DNA of 64,000 nucleotides, from assembly GCA_002418285.1 (NCBI GenBank), contig DIDT01000034.1, positions 62,001 through 126,000 of the forward strand. The letters are read 5' to 3'. Positions 19,128 through 28,329 of this stretch are shown in pieces (the first letter of the stretch is position 1; each line of letters opens with the position of its first letter). The notes under the pieces were generated by a model. It searched no databases. It worked only from the letters and a program-made list of their open reading frames with translations, and was not told where the DNA came from. The position numbers and the translations under genes are program-made. This DNA comes from Phycisphaerales bacterium UBA5793 (lineage in GTDB: Bacteria; Planctomycetota; Phycisphaerae; Phycisphaerales; UBA5793).

Positions 19128-20258
19128 TCATTCACTCGAGTCATCACTTTGCAGATTGAGGAATCTGGGAGTGAGCGAATCGTCCAGCGTGATTTTCACG
19201 TCCTTGATGTCCGCCACGAAAGCTAACCACTCTTGGCGAGGTACTTGAGCCTGAGCCATCCGGAGTAATGCACTGGCATTCATCGCCGATTCCAGTGCTT
19301 CGTAGACCAACTGATTCGGAGGACTAATCTGCATTTCTCGGCTGATCTGACACGAGATGGTGGGCAAATACTCAACGGGCGCATCCTCGAACATTCGCCG
19401 AACCGTCGATTCGGAGGCAGTGGGATCCGCATCGTGGTCCATTGTCGTGAGGAGCTGGCGCCAGAAATCGGGACGGGCAGTGAAGTCTAGGCCAATGAAT
19501 CGCCAATGCGGAGTACCTTGGATCTCCACTTTTCCATTCACAATAGTTGCCCGCGGTGCGACCTGATCAGTGATCGTATAGTTGAATGCGGTATCTGGAG
19601 CTGAGGCAGCAAGTCCACAGAGTTCCATCGCCCTGCGTCTCCGCGACTCCAGGGATTCACCGGGCATCGACTCTCCCGCCTCAAGATGAGGGAGCCTAAT
19701 CGTCGTTCCATTCGCCTCCACCGTCTCGGAATAGGGGATTCCAGCAGCGACGTCCCATGAAACAAGAGTGAGATCGGCTTGGAGGAGTCGCTCTCCCAGC
19801 GCAGTCCGCAACAGAGCTGGATGAATCCTGGCTTCAAATCGGCGAGATTGATCACCCCCATTCCCCTCACACGACTCAAGCGTCACGAGCGCGTCCCAGT
19901 CGGAATTGACGACCCGCGTCATCGGAACAAGTTGCCAGTCATAGAACGGAGCAACGACATTCTTCAAGGCTCCGCCTTCAGTCTTCACCTTCAGTTTGAG
20001 GCGCTCGCCATCGCGTGCAGCTCCATCGTAATCGATGTCGACGATGAGAAAGTCACCATCGGCTGGACGGAGGAATGCGACACCGTGAGGCATTCCCCCA
20101 AACCGACTCCACGTAGTTGTCAAATACATCGGAGTGGCCACACCGCCCGATGGGGTCAATCCGGGTAAGCCGGCGATCGCGTCCACTGTCAGGAGGGTCA
20201 CCGCAATCAAGAGTGCGATCACTCGTCCGCCGAATCCTGTTCGCCACTTTTGCTTCAT
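19128..20258 (-). CDS. exported hypothetical protein upstream of TIR gene
   Basis: 376 residues. AAGGA lies about 7 nt before the ATG at 20258. A strong signal peptide (VIALLIAVTLLTVDAIAG) precedes a beta-rich mature domain that opens PMYLTTTWSRFGG and contains FLIVDIDYDG. No family recognised. Its stop is 12 bp from the TIR start, so the two are probably cotranscribed. That is odd for a cytosolic immune effector, and it may act as an envelope-side component or be a passenger gene. Confidence 0.78.
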   Translation of the reverse strand: MKQKWRTGFGGRVIALLIAVTLLTVDAIAGLPGLTPSGGVATPMYLTTTWSRFGGMPHGVAFLRPADGDFLIVDIDYDGAARDGERLKLKVKTEGGALKNVVAPFYDWQLVPMTRVVNSDWDALVTLESCEGNGGDQSRRFEARIHPALLRTALGERLLQADLTLVSWDVAAGIPYSETVEANGTTIRLPHLEAGESMPGESLESRRRRAMELCGLAASAPDTAFNYTITDQVAPRATIVNGKVEIQGTPHWRFIGLDFTARPDFWRQLLTTMDHDADPTASESTVRRMFEDAPVEYLPTISCQISREMQISPPNQLVYEALESAMNASALLRMAQAQVPRQEWLAFVADIKDVKITLDDSLTPRFLNLQSDDSSE

Positions 20259-20932
20259 TTTGCATTTCCTTGAATCATGGGGTTGCTGATGAGGTCAAAC
20301 TGCCGCCGGCGGCAAGTACGGCTCCAATGGCTGGAAACCGCCTCGATTGCAGTCAGCGATCAACAGGAAACACATGTGGGATCGCAGCGCGGCGCGCGAT
20401 TCGATGAGATTTCTGAAAACTGTCAATCCAAAGCGGTTGGTTGCGGCAACCGTTTGCTGGTGGGGAACCAGCGGGACATTCGGGAATCAAGCCCCAGGCT
20501 GCACTGATCGCGATGGAAATGTCGGCCAGATGATCCGGAGGGCGGATCAGCAATCGGGGTCGCGCAGGAGCGATGAGCTTCCCCTCCATCTACTCGTCCC
20601 ATCCCGGCCGCGCCCAAAGTCCTGCGGGGCTATGCACGGCGGTTGGTCCTGCAGCCTCACCGAGGAATCCAGGTCATTAGCAGGACGCCCCGGCGTACAC
20701 CGTATCAAATCCCGGATGATTTGGCCCAGTTTGCGCGCCGGGTAGCCCTGTGGCGTGTTTGCCAATGGTACTGAGGTAGCAAATGATGTTGGACAGATCG
20801 CTTCGAGCTCGATTCGTGGAAGCTTCTGGGTTGGGTACGATCCCCACCCACCGGCGTCTTGGCCTCGTCGGACAGGAGTTGTTTGCAGATGCAGGATCCT
20901 CCAAGCCTTGTGCCCAACTGAGCACCATCGCG
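20259..20932. other. divergent intergenic region, no gene supported
   Basis: About 670 bp between the exported-protein gene (minus) and the ECF sigma gene (plus). Frames are short and their translations look random. The promoters of both divergent operons must lie here, but no clear -35/-10 pair stands out. Confidence 0.5.
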
Positions 20933-21481
20933 ATGATCAACACTGAACTGCAGCGCATTATCGACGCTGCAACAAATGGCGACGATGAAGCGAGATTGTC
21001 ACTTTTCCATCTCACCTACACAGAATTGCGCCGGCGAGCAATACCCGGCATGAGTGACGTCGTTCAGGGTCTTGCACTCTATCTTTGGCGACGTCACCAA
21101 CGGGGGCTGGACAATAGTGCGGTATATCTTGCGATCGCGAAAGCGCTTCGACGAGCCCTGATAAATCGAGCTAGGCATGAACAGCGTCGACAAGCGGTGC
21201 CACTGAATGATGAGGACACGGTAGAACAAGGATCACGGCAATTCACGGATCTACTTCAACCAGAAGTTCGTTTGCGACTTGAAGCCGCGATCGATTCTCT
21301 CCGTACCGTGAATCCAGCTGCCGCTGAGGTGCTGCTGCTGAAACATCATGCGGGCTTGCCCCGAGCGACTGTCGCTCGAATCCTGGGCTTGAGTGAAGGT
21401 CAGGTGCGACGCCGACTGGAGGATGCCCGCAAGCATCTTCAAGAGAAACTGGGTGTCCAGTTCTGGGACGAAATGAAGTGA
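20933..21481 (+). CDS. ECF-type RNA polymerase sigma factor (planctomycete kinase-linked group)
   Basis: 182 residues from the ATG at 20933; longer in-frame starts give a non-homologous leader. Region 2 resembles the planctomycete ECF_Sigma70 group (IDAATNGDDEARLSLFHLTYTELRR), but the usual LVHEAYLRL segment is missing or highly diverged. Region 4 is normal: SLRTVNPAAAEVLLLKHHAGLPRATVARILGLSEGQVRRRLEDARKHL. It overlaps the kinase start by 4 bp, the usual arrangement where the kinase transmits the signal to the sigma factor. Confidence 0.88.
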   Translation: MINTELQRIIDAATNGDDEARLSLFHLTYTELRRRAIPGMSDVVQGLALYLWRRHQRGLDNSAVYLAIAKALRRALINRARHEQRRQAVPLNDEDTVEQGSRQFTDLLQPEVRLRLEAAIDSLRTVNPAAAEVLLLKHHAGLPRATVARILGLSEGQVRRRLEDARKHLQEKLGVQFWDEMK

Positions 21482-23859
21482 TGGCAGAAACTGATTCCAA
21501 ATCCTATTGGCGCCCCGCTCTGAGTCTGAGTAATACAGCGCGGTCACTTCTCGATATGCCAACAAGCGAACGCGAATCCGCCATTCGCGAGCGATGTGGT
21601 GGTGATGACGAGTCCCTTCGGCAGATCCGGGAGAAGCTGGATCTGCTAGAGTCGATTCATGATCCGCTCCTTCGACCGGCGACCGAGGAGCAGCTCCGAG
21701 CACTGTTGGAAACCGATCCTGATGCCGAGAAGGACGCACTCTTCCCAGCGCGATACCGGATCAAGCGGCCAATTGGCAGGGGACGGTTTGGTGATGTGTA
21801 CGAAGCCGTCGATACGCGCACAACTGCACTCGTCGCGCTCAAGGTGATACGCGGAAGCTCTCTTACGGGAGTCGGCTGGGCGCTCGTTCAGCGAGAGATC
21901 GAACGTGGGCAACGAGCAAGCCATGTGAACATTGTTCCGATATTGGATGCTGCATGTTTTCCTGAATCAGATGGCCCTGACTTCTACTTGACAATGCCGC
22001 TCGTTCGTGGTGCTCGGCCGATCACAGAGTGGTCAACTGAGCAGCCGTTGACAATACAACGCAAAGTCGCGGCCATCGCCACTCTTTGCGAGGCGGTGAG
22101 CGCAGCGCACAGCGTGGGCGTACTTCATGGAGATCTTTCGCCTCGGAACGTACTTGTCGACAACTCGGGGCAGATTCGCCTGGTCGACTTCGGATTGGCA
22201 CGGGAACTCTTGGGAGAGTCTCGCCCAATACAAAACTACACGCCGGGAGGTACTCCGGGGTACATGGCTCCCGAGCTAGCAAGTTTCAATACAGTTGCGC
22301 ACGCAGCGGCGGACGTGTTTTCTATCGGCGCCATTGCGTTTGAAGTGTTTCTCTCAAAACCAGTGCGAAGTTTTCCGGATCGCGCGACCGTTGCCGAGGT
22401 GCTCGAGGCGGTCCACTCGAAACCCGTTGACTCAGGTCCCCTACGTTGTGGCAGACTCCCGCAGGATTTGTGCTCGGCAGTTGCGAGGTGTTTGGCTCAC
22501 GACCCCCAGCACCGTTTCCAGTCCGTAGACGAATTGACTCGCGTCTTCTCAGCGATTCGTGAAAGACAACCCGTGTCCTTCCCCGGCTTTCACCCCACGT
22601 GTGCATACTTGGTGAACCGGTTTCTGCGGCGTCGCCCCCGTACGATCGCCTTGGGAGCGATCGTGATTCTCACGGTGCTCGCCATCACGGGACTCGTCGG
22701 CAGCGTCGTCGGATCACAAAGAGCTGAGCGCGCGACCCAAGTGGTCGCGGCGCAGCGCGCGGACATTGCCAATTCATTTCGTACGATTCTTGAGGGAGTG
22801 CAACCGTTCGGACGGCCGGATCTTGATGTCTTGGAAGGACTAAGACAGTCGTTGCCGGTGATGTCAGGAGGAGATGCAACGACTTTCGCGAAGCTCTCGC
22901 GCGCATTGGCTCTCGTGCATTGGGTGATTGGCGACTATCCTGGATCAAATCGAGTGATTCGTCAAGGTTGGTTGGAGACACGTGCACATCTTGGTGATTC
23001 TGATACGACCACGGTTATCATGCTAGGTTCCCTTGCGGAGGGCCTTTATCATGTTGGCGAATTCACAGAGGTACTCAGTCTGACGGAGCCAAGCGCTCTT
23101 GAGACAGCGATCGAGGTACTGGGCGAAGACAACAAGCACATTCGACGGATACTTCGCAGTCGTGCTGTGGCACTGTCCCTTACGGGACGACACGGTGAAG
23201 CCATTTCACTCCTCCAGAACCTGAAACTTCGCGAGTCTCAGATCGACAACGGCGATCTCTCGAAAGACGTATCGGCGATTCGTACACTTGAATACCTTGG
23301 TGAAGCGCAGCTGGAGGCCGGCATGCCGTTGGAAGCGGAATCCACACTGCGAGAGGCAGTGCGCGTTGGTTCTGCCACGCTGGGTCGTCCGGATGAGGGA
23401 CTCTGGGTTTCGGAGTGGATTGATGCCCACGCGCGTGCCTTGCTGGCTCTCGGACGTTTGGCCGAGGCACAGAGTGGATTTGAAGAGGCACTGTCTCAGC
23501 GCCTTCAGGGATTGGGTCCCATGAACATCGAGACACTACGTTCACGGCGCGGTTTGGCGATGACTCGCTTCGCGTTGGCGGAGAACGATGAGCAGCGAGA
23601 TGCGGCAATCCTGGAGATGCACCGCATTGTCGCAATTTGTGAGGAGTTGGGTCCAGCCGGCGACAGCTACTATCTAGCTACCCACCGACTTGTGCTTGCC
23701 CGGATGCTCAGTCTCAAAGATCGCCGCACGTCAAACGACTCGGAGGCAGCCACAGGCTGCGCCTCGCAAGCATTCTTGTTTTTCCAAGGGCATGGTGGCG
23801 AACAGGCCGCCAAGACGATAGAGGCACGTGAGCTTCTCGCCAAGTTACTGTCCAATTGA
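21478..23859 (+). CDS. transmembrane Ser/Thr protein kinase with TPR ectodomain
   Basis: 793 residues. The kinase domain spans about 92-370: GRGRFGDVYEA loop (about 101), VALKVI lysine (about 121), catalytic loop HGDLSPRNVLV (about 217), VDFGLA (about 238) and APE as MAPELA. The catalytic loop differs from HRDLKPxN: Arg is Gly and Lys is Ser, so activity may be altered. One transmembrane helix (TIALGAIVILTVLAITGLVG, about 388-410) is followed by TPR-like helices such as RHGEAISLLQNLKLRESQ and RLAEAQSGFEEALSQRLQG. Typical planctomycete sigma/kinase pair; GTG start overlapping the sigma gene. Confidence 0.92.
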   Translation: MMAETDSKSYWRPALSLSNTARSLLDMPTSERESAIRERCGGDDESLRQIREKLDLLESIHDPLLRPATEEQLRALLETDPDAEKDALFPARYRIKRPIGRGRFGDVYEAVDTRTTALVALKVIRGSSLTGVGWALVQREIERGQRASHVNIVPILDAACFPESDGPDFYLTMPLVRGARPITEWSTEQPLTIQRKVAAIATLCEAVSAAHSVGVLHGDLSPRNVLVDNSGQIRLVDFGLARELLGESRPIQNYTPGGTPGYMAPELASFNTVAHAAADVFSIGAIAFEVFLSKPVRSFPDRATVAEVLEAVHSKPVDSGPLRCGRLPQDLCSAVARCLAHDPQHRFQSVDELTRVFSAIRERQPVSFPGFHPTCAYLVNRFLRRRPRTIALGAIVILTVLAITGLVGSVVGSQRAERATQVVAAQRADIANSFRTILEGVQPFGRPDLDVLEGLRQSLPVMSGGDATTFAKLSRALALVHWVIGDYPGSNRVIRQGWLETRAHLGDSDTTTVIMLGSLAEGLYHVGEFTEVLSLTEPSALETAIEVLGEDNKHIRRILRSRAVALSLTGRHGEAISLLQNLKLRESQIDNGDLSKDVSAIRTLEYLGEAQLEAGMPLEAESTLREAVRVGSATLGRPDEGLWVSEWIDAHARALLALGRLAEAQSGFEEALSQRLQGLGPMNIETLRSRRGLAMTRFALAENDEQRDAAILEMHRIVAICEELGPAGDSYYLATHRLVLARMLSLKDRRTSNDSEAATGCASQAFLFFQGHGGEQAAKTIEARELLAKLLSN

Positions 23860-24067
23860 GTATGTAGGCGAATGGAGCATGGCGGGCGCAGCGCCCAAGA
23901 AACTTGCTGGCGGAGCGTCACGGTCCCAACATCGTCGCTGGGGACCGAGGTAATGGGCAGTCCTTTGGGGCGCTTTCGATCGCGAACCGACCATTGCTCC
24001 GTGTACCGCCATTGCTTGCACCAGATCACGTTCACAATGTCCACTAGTACAACCTGATCAAGACACC

Positions 24068-24418
24068 GCGCCAGGATTCACGGTTCATGACGAACGCCCC
24101 AAGCAAAGCCGAGAGTTTCTGAGAACACCTCTCCCAGTCGAGCCGCATACTTCGGATTGGACACTTCGTCAAACTGATGACCATGGCAGATCACCTACTT
24201 CGAGCGTTGCGCGTCGGTCGCCTGTATGACCACATAGTCGAACGGCTTCTCAAGGCCGGGGAATGCCCCGCCAAACGGTCCATGATAGAGATCATCGTGT
24301 TGAAGGTGCTGGTCGTGGTTCCCCGCTATGCGCACCAAGCCGTCATGACCTGCCCCCCAAGAACCAGTCCAGTTGGAGATAGTCTTTGCGGATCTGGACG
24401 CATTCACGGGGCATTCAC
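24068..24418 (-). pseudogene. metallophosphoesterase remnant (frameshift, amber stop, cut by IS)
   Basis: Reading the minus strand from 24418 gives ECVQIRKDYLQLDWFLGG, a shift in a run of six Gs (about 24354), then HDGLVRIAGNHDQHL (the GNHD metal motif). It continues through EKPFDYVVIQATDAQRSK, an in-frame TAG (about 24199), VICHGHQFDEVSNPKYAARL (the GH metal motif) and a stop near 24087. GNHD plus HGHQFD is the calcineurin-like phosphoesterase signature. The 5' part is missing at the junction with the IS3-type orfA. Confidence 0.72.
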
Positions 24419-24832
24419 ATGGGCGGCACTGGCAAGCGGCACACGGCTGAGCAGATCGTCAACAAGCTGCGTGAGGCGGAGATTGAACTGTCCAAGGGAC
24501 AGACGATTCCGATGGTGGCCAAGAAGCTGGGGATCACCGACCAGACCTACTACCGCTGGCGCAGGGAATACGGCGGACTGACGGTCGAACAGGCCCGGCG
24601 GCTGAAGGCACTGGAACAGGAGAACGCGCCGCTCAAGCGGCTGGTGGCGAACCAGACGCTGGACAACGCCATTCCGCGCGAGGCCGCGCGCCCAAACTAC
24701 TTAGCCCGACGCGGCGACGCGAGGCAGTCGAACGCGCCAGGCGCGAAATGCACGTCTCGGAACGTCGGGCCTGCCGGCTGCTAAACCATACCGGGCGACG
24801 CGGCGGTGCGAATGCCGTCAGGTAGAAAACAA
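24405..24832 (+). mobile_element. truncated IS3-family insertion sequence
   Basis: After OrfA, a second frame (about 24701-24826) encodes SPTRRREAVERARREMHV and SERRACRLLNHTGRRGG, the start of OrfB, and then stops. The DDE catalytic part and right end are absent. The left end disrupts the metallophosphoesterase relic. Exact ends cannot be fixed because no inverted repeats remain. Confidence 0.65.
24419..24784 (+). CDS. IS3-family transposase OrfA (remnant element)
   Basis: 121 residues. Classic OrfA: RHTAEQIVNKLREAEIELSKG helix-turn-helix, ITDQTYYRWRREYGG, and leucine-zipper-like LKALEQENAPLKRLVANQTLDNA. The frame then runs into the region normally read as OrfB after a -1 shift. Confidence 0.85.
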   Translation: MGGTGKRHTAEQIVNKLREAEIELSKGQTIPMVAKKLGITDQTYYRWRREYGGLTVEQARRLKALEQENAPLKRLVANQTLDNAIPREAARPNYLARRGDARQSNAPGAKCTSRNVGPAGC

Positions 24833-24956
24833 TGCGTGCCCCCCGCTACTTGCTCGCCCTTGGCGCTCGCGCGAGGGCCGTCTTGATTCGACGACCCCGA
24901 TATGTACCGCCGACCGTTAGTGGGTTCCGTAGGACCAGCGGTTTGCTTCGCAGGCA

Positions 24957-26006
24957 TCAGGCCGGTTTGGACCTGTGCCTGGACTGCAGCTGGCGCGACC
25001 ATGCTTCCCAAGTCAGCGAAGGAGGCGCATCAAATCCGAGTCCGGTTCGCACCCGGTGAAGTGCCTCAGCGACATAGGCAGCGCTCCTGCGGATAGCAGC
25101 CTCTTCGGCCACTTCGAGATCACTGGACGGGACCGGCCTCGGAAGAGCTCTGATGTGCCTGCCGATCACGCTCGGGAGTGATAGTGTCACGCCGTATTGC
25201 TCGTGCCAGAGTCCCACCGGCTCCACGATTCGCTCGTTCCACAGAATCGCCTCAACAATGCGAGTGGTAACCAGGCCGATTCCGTGTTGGCTCGCGTCCG
25301 TGGCTTCAATGATGTCGATATTCGCGTCGAGCACTCGGCCTTGGACGAGACCGCGATACGACGCCTCGTCAGTGTGTCCATTTGACTCGAACAAATGGGC
25401 TATGGGTACACCGCCGCTCTGCGCGCTCGCCCATGAATACACCTGAGTCTTGCCGTGTTCGCCCAACACGTTTGCTCTGATGGACTCAGAATCGATGTCC
25501 AGCAGCGAAGCGATCTGCTCGCGGAACCTGCGCGAATCCAGATAGGTTCCAGTACTCAGGACGACATTTCGGCCGCCCGTTTCCAACACGATCTCTCGCG
25601 CAATATCCGCCAGCGAATCAGGCGGATCCGTCGCAACGATGATCGTGGCAGCGGGAGCTACTTGAACGATTGACGGTACCACATTGCGATAGATCTCCGC
25701 ATTGCGCGGAAGCAGTCTCTGACGACCCCACGGATCCTTTCGGTCGATCGCTTGACCGGCCTTTTCGTTTACGCCGGCAGTGATCACGACCACGGGAGCA
25801 TCGTGGATCATGTTGTAGTCGCCGACTACCAACTTGGTGGGGGAGTAGAGAGACCCGCCGTGGCTTAAGTCGTTCCTGACGCCCCTAGTGTGCTGATCAC
25901 GAGCTCGGACGTCAATCAGCACGATCTGCTCGCACATCCTGCGCATCAGCATTGCTTTGACGCATGCCGTACCAACGTAGCCGACGCCTACGATTCCGAT
26001 TTTCAC
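24957..26006 (-). CDS. L-lactate/malate dehydrogenase family protein
   Basis: 349 residues. Rossmann start MKIGIVGVGYVGTACVKAML, VVVITAGVNEKAG (NAD ribose loop), DSRRFREQIASLLDID (the substrate-binding Arg helix) and LGEHGKTQVYSWASAQSGG (catalytic His). The substrate loop reads VATDPPDSL where NPVD is usual, and an extra DPWGRQRLLPRN segment follows the AGV loop, so it is a divergent member. It overlaps the upstream hypothetical gene by 4 bp (ATGA), hence the same transcript and probably a joint function. Confidence 0.82.
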   Translation of the reverse strand: MKIGIVGVGYVGTACVKAMLMRRMCEQIVLIDVRARDQHTRGVRNDLSHGGSLYSPTKLVVGDYNMIHDAPVVVITAGVNEKAGQAIDRKDPWGRQRLLPRNAEIYRNVVPSIVQVAPAATIIVATDPPDSLADIAREIVLETGGRNVVLSTGTYLDSRRFREQIASLLDIDSESIRANVLGEHGKTQVYSWASAQSGGVPIAHLFESNGHTDEASYRGLVQGRVLDANIDIIEATDASQHGIGLVTTRIVEAILWNERIVEPVGLWHEQYGVTLSLPSVIGRHIRALPRPVPSSDLEVAEEAAIRRSAAYVAEALHRVRTGLGFDAPPSLTWEAWSRQLQSRHRSKPA

Positions 26007-27271
26007 TTCCGTCTCCCTGGCTTGCGTTTGCGTTTCCGAGCGGGCAATACTGATTGCATCGCGCGAAGCTGCTCCCGCACTACACCATCGCCATACGAAG
26101 TGAACTCACCGGGGACGTCATCGCTCAGTCGCTTTCGGACTCGCGCCAGCCGCTCTTGAATATCACGCCAGGTTGTTTCATCGCGCCAGTCGATCGAGAC
26201 CTTGAAGAGCATTTCGAACAGCCGCAGCAGGCTACGGAGTTGTGTTCTTCCGATGATGGACGCGTGCAGGAACTCCCCCTCGCGCATCTCGTGCGTCACG
26301 GCCTCAGTGCGGCCTGTGCGGCGGTCATGAAAGACGACGAAGCCAAATCCGCGATCCAGGGCGTCTGCAATGCCCAGCAGTTGTTGTTCCAGCTTTGTGC
26401 GCGCATCTGTTTCGACAGCAATGCCACGGACCTTTGGCGAGTGCTGATTGTGGTCATTGATCGTGGCTTCAACCTTTGTTCGCTGCTCTGGATCCGTCGG
26501 AAGAAAAAACAACCGACAGGTCTCGATGTTGAAGAAAGGCACATAGTATGGTTCAGTGTCAAATGGCTTCAGTCCGCATAGGGCGATCGCATCTGTTGCC
26601 CAAGTCAAGGCTTGGTCAACGGATTCAAGGTACGCTTGAGTGCCGGTCCTAAGCGATTCGGTTGCGGCATTGACGATGGGCTCGAGGTGTCCAATCGCTT
26701 CCGCGATGAGCCAAGCCCAAAAGGCTACGGGTGTTTTCCGCGCTCTCTTGATTGCGTCCAGCAGCTTCGTTTGAGATTGTTGTAGATGTGCAAGCGATCC
26801 TTCAGCGATCCAGCGCTGCGCCTGCGGATCTAGCTGCCTACCGCCTTCGTCAACAACCCGGATTGTGTGGTTAGGAAACAGCTGCACGCGGTGACCCGAC
26901 TCGAGGTGGAGGAGCTGGCCCCATCTCGGCGGTTTTTCCTGGGGAAACAACTTCCGCCACCAGGTTCCGTTGGGATCCCGGCGGTCGGAATCTTCGACGC
27001 ACCTGTACAACGCAGCCGCCAGATCCACGTCGTACGTGCTGTCCTTCGGCTCCAGCTTTGGCCTCTGTCCAAGGCGTTTCGCATCGTCTTGACGGAGGCC
27101 GAGTTCGACAAGTGCCCTGGCGACCTGGATCGCGGTCGTGCGAGAGGGGCTCCGCTTGATGCTGTCAAACACCAGGCGACGAGTCTTGCTCTCGTCACAC
27201 ACCCTGAGCTCCGTCAGCTCCCATCCGGTTACGCCGATTCCCGGATCTCTGGCAACGATCTCGATGATCAT
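26003..27271 (-). CDS. hypothetical protein coupled to LDH-like gene
   Basis: 422 residues from the ATG at 27271. It begins MIIEIVARDPGIGVTGWELTE, then helical segments with a central HLQQSQTKLLDAIKRARK and WLIAEAIGHLEPIVNAA, a YYVPFFNIETCRLFFLPT strand pair, and a very basic tail (ARKRKRKPGRRK). No family recognised. It may bind nucleic acid through the tail. The translationally coupled LDH/MDH-like gene is its only clear partner. Confidence 0.75.
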   Translation of the reverse strand: MIIEIVARDPGIGVTGWELTELRVCDESKTRRLVFDSIKRSPSRTTAIQVARALVELGLRQDDAKRLGQRPKLEPKDSTYDVDLAAALYRCVEDSDRRDPNGTWWRKLFPQEKPPRWGQLLHLESGHRVQLFPNHTIRVVDEGGRQLDPQAQRWIAEGSLAHLQQSQTKLLDAIKRARKTPVAFWAWLIAEAIGHLEPIVNAATESLRTGTQAYLESVDQALTWATDAIALCGLKPFDTEPYYVPFFNIETCRLFFLPTDPEQRTKVEATINDHNQHSPKVRGIAVETDARTKLEQQLLGIADALDRGFGFVVFHDRRTGRTEAVTHEMREGEFLHASIIGRTQLRSLLRLFEMLFKVSIDWRDETTWRDIQERLARVRKRLSDDVPGEFTSYGDGVVREQLRAMQSVLPARKRKRKPGRRK

Positions 27272-28329
27272 CGTAAACCCTCGCGTTTTCGGAGGGAGTG
27301 TATTGCCGAGGCAGACGGGCCACCTACGTCGTAGCAAGAAGTCGAACCAGCGTAGCACGGAATTCCCATGCGCTCGTTCACCGTTGGGCGTCACCCAACT
27401 TCCTGGCGATCGTTCTTAGAGGTCGCGCGGGAGGGCTCGCGTGCTACCAACGAAAGGGCTCGCCATGACAGTACACCGTGTCGAAGACTGCCGACTGCTT
27501 GATCTCTATGGAGTGCGAATGGAGCGTGTCGAGTTCCGGGGCCGAAGCGGGGAACTGTTGTGCGTCGAGCATCGGCCCATCACCGGTGTCACGCCATCGA
27601 CGCCCGCCAAACCGCTGTTCGGGACGCCTTCTACTGGAAGTCTCCGCAATAGCGGTTCTGTGAACCAGCCAGTGAAGCTGCCTTAGTGAAAAGGGCCAAG
27701 AGCAGGGTCCGATGATCCTGCCCCACGCAAAGACCAAGACGGGAGTGCTGGTGGCGTTTTCAGATCCAGTTGCCCTTCCGCCAGATTTGAACGAAACCAT
27801 ACTGGCGACGGCCGTAACACCTTTGTGTGCAAGGGGCAAGAGCGTTGCACCGCGTCTCGACGCCTGTTCTGGATGAATGTCGGGGCAACTGGCACTCGTT
27901 TGAACCGGTCGCCACAATGGTCGAAGGGTTCGTAGGCGCCTTCGGGTCGTCATTGCCGCCGTACCTGCGAAACCTGTGCGAGATCGCCCACAAATCAACA
28001 TGATCTCTCGCACAAGCAAGCCAATAGTGCTTCTGGCGTCGGCCTTGCCCGCCGCACCGGGACGGAATTTCGGCGCACCATGCCGGAGCATCATTCCCGG
28101 ACCCGCAGAGGACTTTCGAATGTCTTGGTGCGCTTGCGGACTATTCAAATGCGATCGCGCGGCAAGCCTGAACGGCTCAATCGGGATTCCACTCCGAGAG
28201 ACACTCGGCGTGTCGGGCATCGACCATGGGCGCAAAGGTGACCTGAGCCTCCTTCAAGCCGCTGGGCAGGTACGATATACGTCGGAGTCTTCTGAACCTA
28301 CAGATCGTGACCGGGAGCACTGATCAAGA
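27272..28329. other. intergenic with decayed coding relic
   Basis: About 1.06 kb. Near 27875-27995 (plus) the frame RGNWHSFEPVATMVEGFVGAF and LPPYLRNLCEIAH matches, at protein level, the relic ending at 16198. Other frames look random. The helicase start at 28330 is preceded by GGGAG about 14 nt upstream, a weak site. Confidence 0.4.

Noticed and set aside
27444..28235. 263-codon minus-strand frame upstream of the helicase
   Set aside because: Translation lacks any domain and runs across a region with a decayed frame on the other strand.
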